Shown here: positions 7,151 through 14,613 of the stretch, piece after piece
Numbering within the stretch: position 1 is the stretch's first letter
Layout of the letters: each line of letters starts with the position of its first letter
Source of the DNA: RGIG9041 sp045612565
GTDB lineage: Bacteria > Bacillota > Clostridia > Oscillospirales > QAKW01
Assembly (NCBI GenBank): GCA_045612565.1
Contig: JAZKZG010000058.1
Span: 1 to 15,041, forward strand
DNA length: 15,041 bases
Direction: 5' to 3'
Program-made: the position numbers and the translations under genes
Notes under the pieces: generated by a model
What the model saw: only the letters and a program-made list of their open reading frames with translations
The model's database searches: none
What the model was told of the DNA's origin: nothing

Positions 7151-9058
7151 ATGAAAGATGGATTTATAAATGTTTCATGTTTTTCGCCGAAATTATCTGT
7201 AGCAAATACACAATCTAATACAGATGAAATATGCAATGCTATTGATGTTGCAAACAGCAACAGCGTTAATATTGCTCTTTTTCCCGAACTTTGTGTTACC
7301 GGAAGCTTTTGCGGAGATCTGTTTTTTTCTGACACTCTACTTTGTGCTGTAAAAAAGTCTTTAAAATCAATTTGTGAATACACAAAAGGTAAATATCCTG
7401 TGGTAATTATAGGCGCACCCGTAAAGCATAATTCCAAATTATACAACTGCGCATTTGTTATCTGTAATGGCAAAATTATTGCAGTTATTCCGAAATCAAA
7501 TATCTCAAAGCACTCATCAAGGGATGAGACAAGATTTTTTAACTCTGCAAATTCATTAAAAAATGACGAAACAATTACAATTGACGGTTATGATATCCCA
7601 TTTGGGAACAATATAGTTTTAAAACACAGCGAACTGGAAAACTATTCTTTTTGTGTTGAGATAGAGGGTGATATATATTCTCCGTTTTCTCAAACAGATA
7701 AAAACGTTGTCGGTGGCGCTTCAATTGTTGTAAATTTATCTTCATATAATGAATATGGTGATGTTACAAAAAAATTATTTGATGTTGTTACATCAATGTC
7801 ATATCGTTTAAATTGTGGATATGTTCTTTCAAATGCAGGTTTTGACGAATCAACACAGGATGGTGTTTGCAGCGGAAGTCAGATAATTACTGAAAACGGT
7901 AATATTTTATCAATAAAAAAACCTTTTGATTCAACTGAAACAATATCTGCACAAATCGATGTTAATAAAATATCTTATTTAAAATCACAAAATTCATTTG
8001 ATTTTGATAATAGTACACGTATTATTACATTTGACCAGCCTATTATCAAAACAAAATTAACAACAAAAATTGAACAGAATCCGTTCATTCCTTCAAATGG
8101 AAATTTTGATGCTGAACTCGTTTTAAACACGCAAGCATATGGATTAAAAAAACGTATCCAACACTCAAAGGCTCAGACCGCTGTTATAGGTATATCAGGC
8201 GGTCTTGATAGTACCTTGGCACTTATTGTTGCTGTCAGAACTATGAAACTTTGCAATAAACCGCTTACAGATATAGTTGCGGTAACAATGCCATGTTTTG
8301 GAACATCAAACCGTACAAAGTCAAATGCAGTTTTACTTTGCGAACAACTAGGTGTCACACTTAAAGAGATTAACATATCTGATTCGGTAAAAACTCATTT
8401 TTCCGATATTGGTCACGACGAAAAAAAGTTTGATGTAACTTTCGAAAATGCACAGGCAAGAGAACGTACACAAGTTTTGATGGATATTGCAAATATGTAT
8501 AACGGTCTTGTTATAGGGACAGGTGATTTGTCTGAACTTGCACTTGGTTGGGCGACTTATAACGGTGACCATATGTCGATGTACGGTGTTAATTCGTCAA
8601 TACCTAAAACTATGGTTAGATATCTCGTTGCATTTGAAGCACACAATTTCAATGATGAAATAGCAAAAATTCTATTAGATATAATTGACACGCCTGTTTC
8701 TCCGGAACTTTTGCCAACCAATAAATCAGGTGATATAGCACAAGTTACCGAGGATATTGTCGGTCCTTATGAACTTCATGATTTCTACATTTATTACACA
8801 TTAAAATTTGGTTTTAGTCCATCTAAAATATATCGTCTGGCTTGTATAGCCTTTGATGGCATTTACGATTCAAATACCATACTTAAATGGTTAAAGACAT
8901 TTACGCGCAGATTTTTTATTCAGCAGTTTAAACGCACATGTATCCCGGATGGTCCTAAAGCTACTGAAATAACTTTATCACCAAGAAGTGATTGGAAAAT
9001 GCCTACTGATGCATCTTTCAATGATTGGTTAACGGAAATCGAAGAAATTAATATATAA
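7151..9058 (+). CDS. nadE: Two-domain NAD+ synthetase with an altered glutaminase active site
   Basis: The 635-residue length fits the glutamine-dependent NAD+ synthetases. The N-terminal half is a nitrilase/CN-hydrolase domain (about residues 1-270) and the C-terminal half is an N-type ATP-pyrophosphatase synthetase domain. The synthetase P-loop is Ser349-Gly-Gly-Leu-Asp-Ser354, and conserved GTGDLSELALGW and YGVNSSIPKT follow. This half should adenylate and amidate deamido-NAD, the last step of NAD synthesis. In the nitrilase half the catalytic Glu46 (FPEL) and Lys115 (IPK) are present. The segment that normally reads VEICEDLW reads Val169-Glu-Ile-Glu172-Gly-Asp-Ile-Tyr: the nucleophilic Cys is Glu172, with a Cys at 168 instead. 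Glutamine hydrolysis is therefore doubtful and free ammonia may be the nitrogen source. AAGGAG lies 11 nt before ATG, a rather long spacing. The gene has its own promoter, and I see no convincing terminator after it. Confidence 0.93.
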   Translation: MKDGFINVSCFSPKLSVANTQSNTDEICNAIDVANSNSVNIALFPELCVTGSFCGDLFFSDTLLCAVKKSLKSICEYTKGKYPVVIIGAPVKHNSKLYNCAFVICNGKIIAVIPKSNISKHSSRDETRFFNSANSLKNDETITIDGYDIPFGNNIVLKHSELENYSFCVEIEGDIYSPFSQTDKNVVGGASIVVNLSSYNEYGDVTKKLFDVVTSMSYRLNCGYVLSNAGFDESTQDGVCSGSQIITENGNILSIKKPFDSTETISAQIDVNKISYLKSQNSFDFDNSTRIITFDQPIIKTKLTTKIEQNPFIPSNGNFDAELVLNTQAYGLKKRIQHSKAQTAVIGISGGLDSTLALIVAVRTMKLCNKPLTDIVAVTMPCFGTSNRTKSNAVLLCEQLGVTLKEINISDSVKTHFSDIGHDEKKFDVTFENAQARERTQVLMDIANMYNGLVIGTGDLSELALGWATYNGDHMSMYGVNSSIPKTMVRYLVAFEAHNFNDEIAKILLDIIDTPVSPELLPTNKSGDIAQVTEDIVGPYELHDFYIYYTLKFGFSPSKIYRLACIAFDGIYDSNTILKWLKTFTRRFFIQQFKRTCIPDGPKATEITLSPRSDWKMPTDASFNDWLTEIEEINI

Positions 9059-9082
9059 ATTATATTAATTTATAATTTATAC

Positions 9083-9111
9083 TTGACTTTTTCACTTTAA
9101 TGCGTTAAACT
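9083..9111 (+). promoter_or_regulatory. Probable sigma-A promoter of the liv operon
   Basis: TTGACT (9083-9088) is followed after 17 nt by TAAACT (9106-9111), a 5/6 and a 4/6 match to consensus. It would give a leader of about 70 nt before livJ. A TATAAT at 9158-9163 has no -35 partner at a suitable distance and lies too close to the ribosome site. No T-box or other riboswitch is recognisable in the leader. Confidence 0.45.
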
Positions 9112-9186
9112 ATTAACAATATATTTTTGAATATTTATTCAGTTTTCACTGCTTAAATATAATTTTTTAAAAAAGAGGGAATAGAA

Positions 9187-10341
9187 ATGAAAAACTTCAC
9201 AAGAGTTGTATGCTTGATGATTGCTGTTGTAATGATGCTTTGCGTTGTTTCTTGCGGTGAGTCAGGCTATACTTCAAAAAACACTGAGTATGTAATCGGT
9301 GTATCAGGTCCTTTAACAGGCGCTGCTGCTGTTTATGGTGTTGCTGTTAAAAATTCAGCACAGATGGCTGTAGACGAAATCAATGCCGCAGGCGGTCTTA
9401 ACGGTGTGAATTTCAAGTTCGTTGCAACTGATGACACACATGATCCTACTAAGGTTTCAACAAACTATTCTTCAATGCTTGAGCAGGGTATGCAAGTATC
9501 ACTTGGTACTGTTACTACAGCTCCTGGCCTTGAGTTTACAAACCTTTCAGTAGAAGATAATGTTTTCTTCATCACACCTTCAGCATCAGGCGATGACATT
9601 CCTAAGAATGACAACGGTTTCCAGATGTGCTTTGCTGATGGTAACCAGGGTAAAGTTGCTGCTGACTACGTTAACAGCCTTGGTCTCGAAGAAATTGGTA
9701 TCTTCTATAAATCAGACGATGCTTATTCAAACGGTATCTACAACATGTTTAAAGAGAACCTCAACGGTTCAATCAAAACTATTGAAACTGTTTTCACTGA
9801 TGCTAACGCAACAGATTTCTCGGCTCAAATCAGCTCACTTAAAAACTGTAAATTTATCTTTATGCCCATCTACTACACACCTGCACAGATCTTTATGACT
9901 CAGGCTAAAGATCAGATTGTTGCAGATGCTGTTTACTATGGTTGTGACGGTTTTGACGGTCTTACAACAGATTTTGACATCAGTGCAATTCCTCAGGAAA
10001 TTTCAATGCTCTCACACTTCGACTCAAACGCTAAAGATGGAGCAGCTGGTGAATTTATCAATAAATACACAGAGAAGTTCGGCGCAGACACACTTAATCA
10101 GTTTGGTGCTTCAGCTTATGACTGCGTATATGCAATCTACAACGCTATGAAGGCTGCTATTGATGCAGGTACAGAAATCCCCGTTACAATTTCAGCTTCT
10201 GATCTTTGTGACATACTCAAAGCTCAGTTTACCGGTGACTTTACATATACCGGCGTAACTGGCACTGATATCAAATGGGAAGATAGCGGTTATGTTGCTA
10301 AAGGTGCAATCAAATACGTTCTTAAAGAAGCAACAAAATAA
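9187..10341 (+). CDS. livJ: Branched-chain amino-acid-type ABC transporter substrate-binding lipoprotein
   Basis: This 384-residue extracytoplasmic binding protein belongs to the type I periplasmic-binding (LivJ/leucine-binding) family. The signal peptide runs from MKNFTR through a hydrophobic core to lipobox Val20-Val-Ser-Cys23, so it is anchored as a lipoprotein. The mature protein starts with the family opening VIGVSGPLTGAAAVYG, where the Gly/Pro-rich loop and Thr contribute to ligand binding. AVDEINAAGGLNG follows, and the two-lobe pattern continues to the C-terminus. It captures the amino acid and delivers it to LivH/LivM. Ligand specificity (Leu/Ile/Val, aromatic amino acids or another small molecule) cannot be read from the sequence. 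AGAGG (9174-9178) precedes the ATG by 8 nt. It is the first gene of a five-gene operon and is followed by a strong hairpin that may favour its mRNA over the rest. Its codons look more C-ending than those of its neighbours, fitting high expression. Confidence 0.93.
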   Translation: MKNFTRVVCLMIAVVMMLCVVSCGESGYTSKNTEYVIGVSGPLTGAAAVYGVAVKNSAQMAVDEINAAGGLNGVNFKFVATDDTHDPTKVSTNYSSMLEQGMQVSLGTVTTAPGLEFTNLSVEDNVFFITPSASGDDIPKNDNGFQMCFADGNQGKVAADYVNSLGLEEIGIFYKSDDAYSNGIYNMFKENLNGSIKTIETVFTDANATDFSAQISSLKNCKFIFMPIYYTPAQIFMTQAKDQIVADAVYYGCDGFDGLTTDFDISAIPQEISMLSHFDSNAKDGAAGEFINKYTEKFGADTLNQFGASAYDCVYAIYNAMKAAIDAGTEIPVTISASDLCDILKAQFTGDFTYTGVTGTDIKWEDSGYVAKGAIKYVLKEATK

Positions 10342-10360
10342 TTTTGACAAAATTTAATGA

Positions 10361-10391
10361 TTTGCCGGCAGAGTTTATCTGTGCCGGCAAA
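10361..10391 (+). promoter_or_regulatory. Intercistronic hairpin between livJ and livH
   Basis: A perfect 10-bp GC-rich stem, TTTGCCGGCA (10361-10370) with TGCCGGCAAA (10382-10391), encloses an 11-nt loop. It is followed by TTCTCATAAATG, not a run of T, so it is not a full terminator. It more likely protects the livJ 3' end or causes partial termination, as seen between binding-protein and permease genes in other ABC operons. That role is inferred. Confidence 0.65.
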
Positions 10392-10420
10392 TTCTCATAA
10401 ATGATGTAGGAAAAACTTTT

Positions 10421-11296
10421 ATGGAAACAATTATCGAAACACTATTAAATGGTTTAAGTTCCGGTGGCACATATGCTATGATTGCCCTCGGTTATACCAT
10501 GGTATACGGCATTGCGAAGATGCTTAATTTCGCACACGGCGACATAATTATGGTTGGTGGTTACATGATCTTTATAACAATGTCAGCGATCAGTAACCCA
10601 ATATTAGGTTTATTAGTGGCTGTAATTTTTTGTGTCATTCTTGGCATTTCTGTTGAAAAAATTGCATATAAACCTCTCCGCGGTGCATCTCCGCTTGCAG
10701 TTCTGATTACTGCAATTGGTGTTAGTTATCTTTTGCAGAGTACTGCACAAATCATTTTTGGTTCATCGCCCAAGATGGTTTACATTGCAGATCTTGGTAA
10801 CTTTACGATGGGTAATCTTAAAGTTCCATTTTATACGGTAATCACTCTTGTATGTTCATTTGCAATAATGATTGCTCTTAACTTTTTTGTTAAATATACC
10901 AAAATAGGAAGAGCAATGATTGCTGTATCTGAAGACAAGGGCGCAGCACAGCTTATGGGAATTAATGTTAATGCTATCATTACAATAACATTTGCAATAG
11001 GTTCAGGTCTTGCTGCTTTTGCAGGCTTTTTTATGCTTATGAAGTCACCCAGTCTCTCAAACACTCTTGGTGCTATGCCTGGAATTAAAGCTTTTACTGC
11101 AGCAGTTATTGGTGGTATTGGTTCAATTCCTGGTGCTATGGTCGGTGGTATTTTACTTGGAGTTGTCGAGGCGATTTCTTTTAAAATTCCTGTTATCGCA
11201 CCATATACTGATGCAATTGAATTTTTAATTCTTATAATCATCCTGCTTGTTAGACCCTCGGGCATTCTTGGCAAAAAGAGGAGGGAAAAGGTATAA
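10421..11296 (+). CDS. livH: Branched-chain amino-acid ABC transporter permease LivH
   Basis: This 291-residue polytopic membrane protein is of normal length for LivH, with about eight hydrophobic segments. The N-terminus carries the family block GLSSGGTYAMIALGYTMVYG followed by LNFAHGDIIMVGGYM. The later segment GIGSIPGAMVGGILLGVVEA is also characteristic. The cytoplasmic loop (residues about 160-190: IGRAMIAVSEDKGAAQLMGINV) corresponds to the ATPase-coupling EAA-like region. It pairs with LivM to form the translocation channel. The ribosome site is weak (AGGA at 10408-10411, 9 nt before ATG), and together with the preceding hairpin this suggests lower output than livJ. Its stop codon overlaps the livM start by one base (TAATG). 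Confidence 0.95.
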   Translation: METIIETLLNGLSSGGTYAMIALGYTMVYGIAKMLNFAHGDIIMVGGYMIFITMSAISNPILGLLVAVIFCVILGISVEKIAYKPLRGASPLAVLITAIGVSYLLQSTAQIIFGSSPKMVYIADLGNFTMGNLKVPFYTVITLVCSFAIMIALNFFVKYTKIGRAMIAVSEDKGAAQLMGINVNAIITITFAIGSGLAAFAGFFMLMKSPSLSNTLGAMPGIKAFTAAVIGGIGSIPGAMVGGILLGVVEAISFKIPVIAPYTDAIEFLILIIILLVRPSGILGKKRREKV

Positions 11297-12423
11297 TGAA
11301 AAACTTAAAGCACTATATAAATTATATAGCTATCGCAGTCTTTACTGCTATTTTTGCTATTATTGCTTTTACTGGTTCTCTTTCCGCTTCAACAGCATAT
11401 TTGCTTGAAAAAATTTCAATCGCAATTATTCTTTCTGTATCTCTAAGTATGGTTGTTGGCTTTTTGGGTGAACTATCACTTGGACATGCTGGTTTTATGT
11501 GTGTTGGTGCTTATCTTGGAGGTAAAATTGCGGTTTTATTACAGCCAACTTTAGGGAACAGTGTAATTACCCTGTTTATTTCAATTATGGTTGGCGGTGT
11601 AATCGCTGCTCTTTGCGGTGTTATTATTGGTTTACCCGCACTTAGACTTCGGGGTGACTATCTTGCAATTGTCACACTTGCTTTTGGTGAGATTGTTCGT
11701 TCACTATTTATGAACTCAAGCCAAGAATCGTTTGGTGGTTCACTTGGTCTTGATACTCCGCGTTTTGATAAATTCAGCCTTTTTATCTTTTCATTTATTC
11801 TTGTGTTAGTATGTCTTGCTGTTACACAAAATATCATACGCTCCAAGCATGGTCGCGCTATCACATCTATCCGTGATAATGAAATTGCTGCTCGTGCAAC
11901 AGGTATTAACGTTACAAAATATAAGTTGATTGTATTTACTGTTTCATCTTTCTTTGCAGGTATTGCAGGCGTATTGTATAGCTTTTCTAACTTTACTGTT
12001 CAAAGTACAAAGTTCAGTTATAACTATTCTATTGAAATTTTGGTAATGGTTGTTCTGGGCGGTATGGGTAACATTAACGGTTCGATTATTGCAGCAGCGC
12101 TCATAACTTTCCTTGACGTTAAACTTCAAACAATTCTTACAGGTAATCTTGCTGTTTTACAAGATTTATTCTACGCACTCATTCTTATCGTTCTTGTTAT
12201 ATATAATAATGCACCTGGTCTTAAAGCATTTAGAGAAAAATACAATCTTAAAAACATTCTTATTAAAATCAAATCCGGCTCTCATGATCCCTCTAAAATT
12301 CACGATGATGAAGCAAAATGGGATAGAGTACCAACTAAGATTCAAATGGATGAAATTCTATCTGTTGATTTACAGACCAACTCTCCCTATACTCCTGATA
12401 AAGCAGAAAAGGAGGATAAGTAA
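11296..12423 (+). CDS. livM: Branched-chain amino-acid ABC transporter permease LivM with a long polar C-terminal tail
   Basis: This is the second permease subunit, 375 residues. Conserved LivM blocks are LGELSLGHAGFMCVGAYLGG near residues 57-76, LRLRGDYLAIVTLAFGEIVR, the coupling loop SIRDNEIAARATGINVTKYK, and VLGGMGNINGSIIAAALITF. Family members usually end soon after the last membrane helix. Here about 68 residues (from about 308) follow it, mostly charged and with no motif I recognise. The tail would face the cytoplasm near the ATPases. The start overlaps the livH stop by one base. GGAGGG at 11280-11285 lies 10 nt upstream. The end overlaps the livG start by one base, so translational coupling is likely. 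Confidence 0.95.
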   Translation: MKNLKHYINYIAIAVFTAIFAIIAFTGSLSASTAYLLEKISIAIILSVSLSMVVGFLGELSLGHAGFMCVGAYLGGKIAVLLQPTLGNSVITLFISIMVGGVIAALCGVIIGLPALRLRGDYLAIVTLAFGEIVRSLFMNSSQESFGGSLGLDTPRFDKFSLFIFSFILVLVCLAVTQNIIRSKHGRAITSIRDNEIAARATGINVTKYKLIVFTVSSFFAGIAGVLYSFSNFTVQSTKFSYNYSIEILVMVVLGGMGNINGSIIAAALITFLDVKLQTILTGNLAVLQDLFYALILIVLVIYNNAPGLKAFREKYNLKNILIKIKSGSHDPSKIHDDEAKWDRVPTKIQMDEILSVDLQTNSPYTPDKAEKEDK

Positions 12424-13193
12424 TGTCTAAAGTAATTTTAAAAACCGAAAATCTCGGCATCTCATTTGGTGGTCTTAAAGCTGTTCAAAATCTAAATCTT
12501 GAGATTAAGGAAAAACAACTTTATGGTCTTGTTGGTCCCAATGGCGCAGGTAAAACAACTGTTTTTAATATGATTACAGGCGTTTACAAACCGACAACAG
12601 GTAAATTTTATCTTGACGGTGAAAATATCACAGGCAAAGGCCAGGAATCTATAAACCATAAAGGTATTGCAAGAACATTCCAAAATATCCGATTGTTTAA
12701 TAATATGACTGTTATAAGAAATGTTCTTGTAGGACTCCATAATCAACCTGAATTCAAATGCGGCATTTTTACAAGTATTTTCCGTTTACCCAAGCATTTT
12801 AAGACTGAGAAGAAAATGCGCGAAAAAGCAAAAGAAATTTTGCGTATCGTTGGTCTTGAGGAAGAACGCAATAATCTTTCTTGTAATTTGCCTTATGGTA
12901 AACAAAGAAAACTTGAGATTGCGCGTGCTTTGGCTACAAATCCTAAATTATTATGCTTGGACGAACCCGCTGCAGGTATGAACCCATACGAAACAGCTGA
13001 CCTTATGAAAATTATTAATCATATTCGTGATGAATTCAATATAACCATTCTTCTAATTGAACACGATATGAAATTTGTTTCTGGCCTTTGTGACGAAATT
13101 ACAGTTCTAAATTTTGGTACTGTATTAGCTCAGGGCAAACCCGAGGATGCGTTAAATGATCCCGAGGTTATCAAAGCGTATATCGGAGGTTAA
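12423..13193 (+). CDS. livG: Branched-chain amino-acid ABC transporter ATPase LivG
   Basis: This 256-residue cytoplasmic ABC ATPase has Walker A GPNGAGKTT (residues 38-46), Q-loop RTFQNIRLF (about 84-92), signature LPYGKQR (156-162), Walker B LLCLDE (176-181) and switch His214. The signature differs from the classical LSGGQ as is usual in LivG. The ending DPEVIKAYIGG is typical of the family. It powers import together with LivF. AAAGGAGG (12408-12415) inside the end of livM lies 7 nt before ATG, and the start codon shares one base with the livM stop. Its own 3' end contains the GGAGG used by livF. Confidence 0.96.
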   Translation: MSKVILKTENLGISFGGLKAVQNLNLEIKEKQLYGLVGPNGAGKTTVFNMITGVYKPTTGKFYLDGENITGKGQESINHKGIARTFQNIRLFNNMTVIRNVLVGLHNQPEFKCGIFTSIFRLPKHFKTEKKMREKAKEILRIVGLEEERNNLSCNLPYGKQRKLEIARALATNPKLLCLDEPAAGMNPYETADLMKIINHIRDEFNITILLIEHDMKFVSGLCDEITVLNFGTVLAQGKPEDALNDPEVIKAYIGG

Positions 13194-13194
13194 T

Positions 13195-13905
13195 ATGTCA
13201 TTACTTGAAGTTAATAATCTTTCAGTTTTTTATGGTGTTATCCAGGCACTTAAAAATATTTCTTTTAATGTTAATGAAGGTGAAATTGTCACTCTCATTG
13301 GTGCCAATGGTGCCGGTAAAACAACCACTATGCAAAGTATTATAGGTCTTCTTCCCAAAAGAGAGGGTTCAGTTGTGTTTGATGGCGTTGATATAACTCA
13401 CGAACCTTGTCACAAGAATGTAAGACACGGTATGATTCAAGTACCTGAAGGTAGAAGGGTTTTCCAGGAACTCACTGTTTATGAAAATTTGCTGATGGGT
13501 GGATTTTCTAACAAAGATAAAAAAGCTGTAAAAGACGATGTCGAAGACATCTACCGTCGCTTTCCAAGACTTTGTGAACGTAAAAATCAGATTGCAGGAA
13601 CTCTTTCTGGCGGTGAGCAACAAATGCTTGCAATGGGTAGAGCACTTATGGGTCACCCAAAACTTTTGATGCTTGATGAGCCTTCAATGGGTCTTGCGCC
13701 TATCTTGGTTGAAGAAATATTCAGCATTATTAAAGAATTAAATAACGAGGGAACAACAATACTTCTTGTTGAGCAAAATGCCGATATGGCATTAAAAATT
13801 GCTCATAGAGCTTATGTTATGGAAAATGGCAGCATTGTTCTTTCTGGTACAGGTCAAGAGATTGCACAGAGTGATTCTGTTAAACAGGCATATCTTGGCG
13901 GCTAA
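13195..13905 (+). CDS. livF: Branched-chain amino-acid ABC transporter ATPase LivF
   Basis: This is the second ATPase, 236 residues. It has Walker A GANGAGKT (36-43), the LivF-type VPEGRRVF block (83-90), signature LSGGEQQ (137-143) and Walker B LLMLDEP (157-163). Position 194 is Gln (LVEQN) where other ABC ATPases have the switch His, which is normal for LivF. ATG at 13195 is preferred over an in-frame ATG 39 nt earlier. GGAGG (13185-13189) at the end of livG is 5 nt before it, and the TAATATG arrangement leaves a one-base gap after the livG stop. It forms a heterodimer with LivG and is the last gene of the liv operon. Confidence 0.96.
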   Translation: MSLLEVNNLSVFYGVIQALKNISFNVNEGEIVTLIGANGAGKTTTMQSIIGLLPKREGSVVFDGVDITHEPCHKNVRHGMIQVPEGRRVFQELTVYENLLMGGFSNKDKKAVKDDVEDIYRRFPRLCERKNQIAGTLSGGEQQMLAMGRALMGHPKLLMLDEPSMGLAPILVEEIFSIIKELNNEGTTILLVEQNADMALKIAHRAYVMENGSIVLSGTGQEIAQSDSVKQAYLGG

Positions 13906-13907
13906 AT

Positions 13908-13940
13908 AAAAAGCAACAGTTTTATAACTGTTGCTTTTTA
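13908..13940. terminator. Bidirectional terminator between livF and the HAD gene
   Basis: A 14-bp perfect stem, AAAAAGCAACAGTT (13908-13921) with AACTGTTGCTTTTT (13926-13939), has a 4-nt loop. It supplies a T tract on the + strand and, by symmetry, on the - strand. It closes the liv operon and the convergent HAD gene, whose stop codon (13938-13940) lies in it. Confidence 0.9.
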
Positions 13941-14612
13941 TTTTAAATTTACTAATTGATTTATATTTGTTATAGACATTGTTGCAATATTACATTTATT
14001 TAATCCAACATAGCATGTATCAAATCCATAATTAAAACCGCCTACAATGTCCGCACTAATACTATCACCAATAACCAACACATTTTCTTTTGCTGGTCGA
14101 TTGAGCGAGTTATACACATAATCAAAAAATAACGGGTTAGGTTTTGCATATCCTATTTCTTCAGACAAAAATATTTTTTTAAAATATTTAGTAAAATCCA
14201 GTTTGTCCAATTTATAATATTGAACATCAGTACTTCCGTTTGAGATTACATACAATTCATATTTATTTTTTAGTGTTTCAAGTGTATTTGCAGTACCATC
14301 ATAGGCAATAACCGTTTTAGAAAACAAATTAAAATAAGAGTCGGATAATTCTTTGATATTAACATCAGTCTGTTTATAGAATTTTCGAATAAGAATTTCA
14401 AATCTTTTAAATCTGACCTCTGATTTTGTCATTTTACCAATTTCAAATTTTTTCCACAATTCCTCATTGATTTTTGAGTATTCTTTAAATATCATATCAT
14501 CATATCGAAGAGAGTGATTAGTTAAAACTTCTTTCAAAACAAAAATTTCAACTGCATTAATATCAAACAGAGTGCCATCTAAATCAAAAAGTAAATACTT
14601 ATATTTGTTCAT
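13938..14612 (-). CDS. HAD-superfamily phosphatase, YjjG-like
   Basis: This 224-residue cytoplasmic hydrolase has the complete HAD core. Motif I is Asp10-Leu-Asp12-Gly-Thr (Asp10 nucleophile, Asp12 acid/base), motif II is Ser124-Asn-Gly, motif III is Lys157 (AKPNP), and motif IV is Gly182-Asp183-Ser with Asp188. A helical cap between motifs I and II (about residues 17-100) makes it subfamily IA. The overall layout resembles YjjG-type nucleoside 5'-monophosphatases, but the substrate is inferred only. I chose the ATG ending at 14612, not the one 12 nt upstream. GAGGAA at the end of the preceding ABC-F gene is well placed for it, and the stop and start then form TAATATG with one base between. 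It is translationally coupled to the ABC-F gene upstream. Confidence 0.88.
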   Translation of the reverse strand: MNKYKYLLFDLDGTLFDINAVEIFVLKEVLTNHSLRYDDMIFKEYSKINEELWKKFEIGKMTKSEVRFKRFEILIRKFYKQTDVNIKELSDSYFNLFSKTVIAYDGTANTLETLKNKYELYVISNGSTDVQYYKLDKLDFTKYFKKIFLSEEIGYAKPNPLFFDYVYNSLNRPAKENVLVIGDSISADIVGGFNYGFDTCYVGLNKCNIATMSITNINQLVNLK

Positions 14613-14613
14613 A

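Noticed and set aside
9057..9078. Inverted repeat AAATTATA/TATAATTT just after nadE as a terminator
   Set aside because: The 8-bp stem is entirely A-T and is followed by ATACTTGAC, not a T run. It is too weak to call, so readthrough from nadE into the liv operon stays possible.
10831..11274. Long minus-strand open frame inside livH
   Set aside because: It is antisense to a conserved permease in a tight operon, and its composition mirrors the hydrophobic livH codons.
13795..13800. Gln in place of the switch His in LivF as a defect
   Set aside because: LVEQN is the normal form in LivF proteins; the Gln is codon 194, just before this position. It is not a loss of function.
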